Shown here: positions 61,472-64,000 of the stretch, one piece after another
Layout: each line of letters opens with the position of its first letter
Position numbering within the stretch: position 1 is the stretch's first letter
NCBI RefSeq assembly: GCF_900167435.1
Contig: NZ_FUWS01000001.1
Location: 539,313-603,312 of the forward strand
Length of the DNA: 64,000 nt
Direction: 5' to 3'
Source: Marinactinospora thermotolerans DSM 45154
Lineage (GTDB): Bacteria > Actinomycetota > Actinomycetes > Streptosporangiales > Streptosporangiaceae
The notes under the pieces: model-generated
What the model was told of the DNA's origin: nothing
Databases searched by the model: none
What the model saw: only the letters and a program-made list of their open reading frames with translations
Program-made: the position numbers and the translations under genes

Positions 61472-63256
61472 GTGCCGGAACGACCCTCCCCCACCGACCC
61501 CACCGGTCCGCGCGCGCTGCTGGGCGCCGCCCACGACGCGCTGGTGCGCCGCTGCGTCCTGCTCTCCCGGGCGCTGCCCACCGGCGTGCGCGCCTCCGCG
61601 GCCGGCCTCGCGGGCTCTCCCTTGTCCTCCCGCCTGCTGCCCACCACCGCCCTGGCCCTGTTGGCCAGCGGCGGAAGGGTCGACGACGCTCGGGAGCTCC
61701 TGCCCGACCTGGCGCAGCGGGCTCATCGGCGGACTCTTCTGGCCCGCCTGCTCAACCGGCGCCTGGTCACGGCCATCACCGCATTGGAACAGCCGCGGCT
61801 GACCGAGGTCGCGCTCCAGCACCTGCGCGTGCCCCCGCGGCACGCCGCGAAGCTCGAAGGTTCCGTCGCGGTACGCCGGGCCAGGGTCCTGTTCGACCAG
61901 GGAGATCTCGACGGGGCCGGCAAGACCGTCGCCCCGCACGCCGACGCCCATCCCGTGGCCGGCCTGCTGGCCCGCCGTTACGCGGGAGAACGCGCCGGGC
62001 TGGGCCCCCTGCCCGCCCTGCCCGAACGCGCCCCGGACGCGCCGGAGCCCCTACCGGGACGGGTGCTGCACCTGGTCTCCAACGCGCTACCGCACACCCA
62101 GGCCGGATACACCGTCCGCACCCATCGCATCGTCTGCGCGCAACAGGCCGCCGGGCTGGACCCCCACGTGGCGACCTTCGTGGGCTGGCCCCCCGAGGGA
62201 GGCGAATCCGAGCAGCAGGTCGACGGCATCACCTACCACCGGCTCCGCCCCGGCGGGCGGCTCCCCGAAGGACTCGGGCCCCGGGTTGAGGCGGGCGTGG
62301 CCGCCGCCACCGAACTGGCCCTCCGGCTGCGCCCATCGGTGCTGCACGCGGCCACCGACCACCGCAACGGCTCGGTCGCGCTGGCCGTCGGGGCCAGGCT
62401 CGGCATCCCCGTGGTCTACGAGGTGCGCGGTTTTCTGGAGGAGACCTGGCTGGCCAAGGCCGGACCGCGGGCCGAGGGCAGCGAACGGCACCGGCTGATC
62501 GTGGAACGTGAGACCGCCGTGATGCGGGCCGCGGACGCGGTCGTGACCCTGGCCGCCACGATGCGGGAGGAGATCGTGGCCCGCGGGATCGACCCGGACA
62601 AGGTCGTCTTGGCCCCCAACGCGGTGGACCCGGCCCTGCTGGAGGCCAGGCCGGACGGCGCGGCCTTCCGGCGGGCGCACGGGATCGGCGAGGAGGAGTT
62701 CGTCGTCGGCTCGGTGTCGAGCCTCGTCGCCTACGAGGGCTTCGACACGCTCATCTCGGCCGCGGCCCGGCTCCGTGACGCCGGTGTGGCCGTGCGCGTC
62801 CTGCTCGTCGGCGACGGCGAGGCCCGGGCCGGCCTGCGCGAACAGGCCGACCGGCTGGGGCTGGGGAGCGCCTGCCTGCTTCCCGGCCGGGTCCCCCCCG
62901 ACGAGGCGCTGCGCGCCCAGGCCGCGTTGGACGTGTTCGTCGCCCCACGCGCGGACCAGCGGGTCTGCCGGCTGGTCACGCCGTTGAAACCGGTCGAGGC
63001 GATGGCCCTGGGCACGCCCGTCGTCGCCAGCGACATTCCCGCGCTGCGGGAGGTCCTGGCCGAGGGGCGGGCCGCCGTGCTGGTTCCCCCGGGCGACGCG
63101 GGCGGGCTGGCCGAGGCGCTGCTGCGGCTGCGCGGGGACCCGGGGCTACGCGCCCGCCTGGTCTCGGCGGGACGCGCCGAGGTGACCGGGCGACGCACGT
63201 GGCCGCGCGTCGCCCGGACCTACCGCGAGCTGTACGAGCGTCTGGGCGCCCGGTGA
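61472..63256 (+). CDS. GT4-family glycosyltransferase with helical N-terminal region
   Basis: 594 residues from the GTG at 61472. Residues about 190-590 form a GT-B glycosyltransferase: VLHLVSNALPHTQAGYTVRTHRI, IPVVYEVRGFLEETW, VVLAPNAVDPALLEA, VVGSVSSLVAYEGFDTLI, and the acceptor/donor block LVTPLKPVEAMALGTPVVASDIPALREVL with its conserved Glu. The first ~180 residues are Ala/Leu/Arg-rich helices resembling tetratricopeptide-like repeats. It is related to actinomycete GT4 enzymes of cell-surface glycans, which fits its divergent peptidoglycan-binding neighbour. No signal peptide. Sugar and acceptor are unknown. Confidence 0.85.
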   Translation: MPERPSPTDPTGPRALLGAAHDALVRRCVLLSRALPTGVRASAAGLAGSPLSSRLLPTTALALLASGGRVDDARELLPDLAQRAHRRTLLARLLNRRLVTAITALEQPRLTEVALQHLRVPPRHAAKLEGSVAVRRARVLFDQGDLDGAGKTVAPHADAHPVAGLLARRYAGERAGLGPLPALPERAPDAPEPLPGRVLHLVSNALPHTQAGYTVRTHRIVCAQQAAGLDPHVATFVGWPPEGGESEQQVDGITYHRLRPGGRLPEGLGPRVEAGVAAATELALRLRPSVLHAATDHRNGSVALAVGARLGIPVVYEVRGFLEETWLAKAGPRAEGSERHRLIVERETAVMRAADAVVTLAATMREEIVARGIDPDKVVLAPNAVDPALLEARPDGAAFRRAHGIGEEEFVVGSVSSLVAYEGFDTLISAAARLRDAGVAVRVLLVGDGEARAGLREQADRLGLGSACLLPGRVPPDEALRAQAALDVFVAPRADQRVCRLVTPLKPVEAMALGTPVVASDIPALREVLAEGRAAVLVPPGDAGGLAEALLRLRGDPGLRARLVSAGRAEVTGRRTWPRVARTYRELYERLGAR

Positions 63257-63301
63257 GCCGACACCGCCGTCCCGCGCACCGGCGCGCAACGGCGGCCGGG
63301 G

Positions 63302-64000
63302 TCAGCGGACGGGGTGGCCGTGGGCGCGCAGCTCTGCCTTGACATCGCCGATCGTGAAGTCGCCGAAGTGGAACACCGAGGCCGCCAGGACCGCGTCGGC
63401 CCCCGCGTCGATCGCCGGCGGGAAGTGCTCGACCTTGCCGGCGCCGCCGCTGGCGATCAACGGGATGTCGACGACCTCGCGCACCGCCCGGATCAGCTCC
63501 AGGTCGAAGCCCTCGCGGGTTCCGTCGGCGTCCATCGAGTTGAGCAGGATCTCGCCCGCTCCCAGCTCGGCGGCCTGCCGGGTCCACTCCACCGCGTCGA
63601 TGCCGGTGCCGCGCCGCCCCCCGTGCGTGGTCACCTCGAACCCGCTGGGGGTCGAGGTCTCCGGGCCGACCCGCCGCACGTCCGCGCTGAGGACCAGCAC
63701 CTGGTTGCCGAACCGCAGGGCGATCTCGCGGATCAGCTCCGGACGGGCGATCGCCGCGGTGTTGACACCGACCTTGTCGGCACCGGCGCGCAGCAACCGG
63801 TCGACGTCGTCGGGGGTGCGCACGCCCCCGCCGACGGTCAGCGGAATGAACACCTGGGAGGCGGTGCGGCGCACCACGTCATAGGTGGTCTCCCGGTCGC
63901 TGCTGGAGGCCGTGACGTCGAGGAAGGTCAGTTCGTCGGCGCCCGCGCCGTCGTAGCGCCCGGCCAGTTCCACCGGATCGCCGGCGTCGCGCAGGTTCTG
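63302..64000 (-). CDS. hisF: Imidazole glycerol phosphate synthase cyclase subunit HisF, partial
   Basis: 233 codons are in the window; the first ~24 codons, including the first catalytic Asp, lie off the right edge. The fragment begins [20 protein letters not shown] and continues [38 protein letters not shown] with the second catalytic Asp, and ends [16 protein letters not shown] and [18 protein letters not shown]. It builds the imidazole ring with HisH. In most relatives hisI follows directly; here about 7.7 kb separates them. Confidence 0.96.
   Translation of the reverse strand, partial: QNLRDAGDPVELAGRYDGAGADELTFLDVTASSSDRETTYDVVRRTASQVFIPLTVGGGVRTPDDVDRLLRAGADKVGVNTAAIARPELIREIALRFGNQVLVLSADVRRVGPETSTPSGFEVTTHGGRRGTGIDAVEWTRQAAELGAGEILLNSMDADGTREGFDLELIRAVREVVDIPLIASGGAGKVEHFPPAIDAGADAVLAASVFHFGDFTIGDVKAELRAHGHPVR

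Overview
The window is very GC-rich actinobacterial chromosome. Gene content and order (xerD-parA-scpA-scpB, rpsA-coaE, an actinobacterial-type polA, an ANTAR response regulator, TrpC/TIGR02234/HGxxPAAW membrane proteins, DUF2752, a BpsA-like protein) point to the order Streptosporangiales, most likely Nocardiopsaceae (Nocardiopsis, Thermobifida or Streptomonospora-like). That placement is an inference from synteny and protein style. Almost all of it is core, vertically inherited sequence. No insertion sequence, prophage, CRISPR array or large foreign island is visible. The one element with a mobile flavour is a small HTH/LAGLIDADG gene beside a tRNA-Leu gene.

Layout, left to right. 1-4.2 kb: chromosome maintenance (rluB fragment, scpB, scpA, a small ParA partner, parA, xerD). 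4.4-9.8 kb: a NUDIX hydrolase and pyrG, an HMG-CoA lyase-family enzyme, gamma-glutamyltransferase. 10-19.2 kb: GNAT enzymes, a DUF3060 lipoprotein, uvrB, an ion-transporter-family permease, coaE, rpsA with a long leader, arfB. 19.3-23.5 kb: polA, a hotdog thioesterase, a DUF554 membrane protein. 23.8-29.5 kb: a branched-chain-amino-acid-type ABC importer whose binding-protein gene faces livH-livM-livG-livF; LivH carries an extra exported N-terminal domain. 29.7-32.6 kb: ANTAR regulator, tRNA-Leu(CAA), HTH/LAGLIDADG protein, DUF1266 protein. 32.7-42.2 kb: pyruvate kinase, a DJ-1/PfpI protein, an uncharacterised alpha-helical repeat protein, glutamate synthase (gltB-gltD). 42.9-49.5 kb: BpsA-like aminopropyltransferase, two paralogous one-TM proteins, lgt, a DsbA-like protein and a MauE/DoxX protein. 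49.7-55.6 kb: a trp/his run (trpA, trpB, trpC, four small membrane proteins, hisI) lacking trpE. 55.7-64 kb: SIS-domain protein, a heterodimeric ABC exporter, a peptidoglycan-binding protein, a GT4 glycosyltransferase, then hisF running off the right edge.

Most genes lie on the minus strand in tightly packed operons with 1-4 base stop/start overlaps (TGATG, ATGA, GTGA). Long, nearly perfect hairpins mark many of the operon ends. In several genes the longest open frame is clearly too long, and I chose starts from Shine-Dalgarno position or from known family N-termini; this is stated entry by entry.

The most interesting items are the LivH fusion, the BpsA-like protein with a variant catalytic motif and a large extra domain, the HTH/LAGLIDADG protein next to the tRNA, the asymmetric ABC exporter, the altered his/trp gene order (no trpE, hisF parted from hisI), a mini-ORF plus hairpin between trpC and trpB, the long rpsA leader, and an operator-like repeat lying on the gltB promoter. 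I did not find a clearly new multi-gene defence or mobile system.
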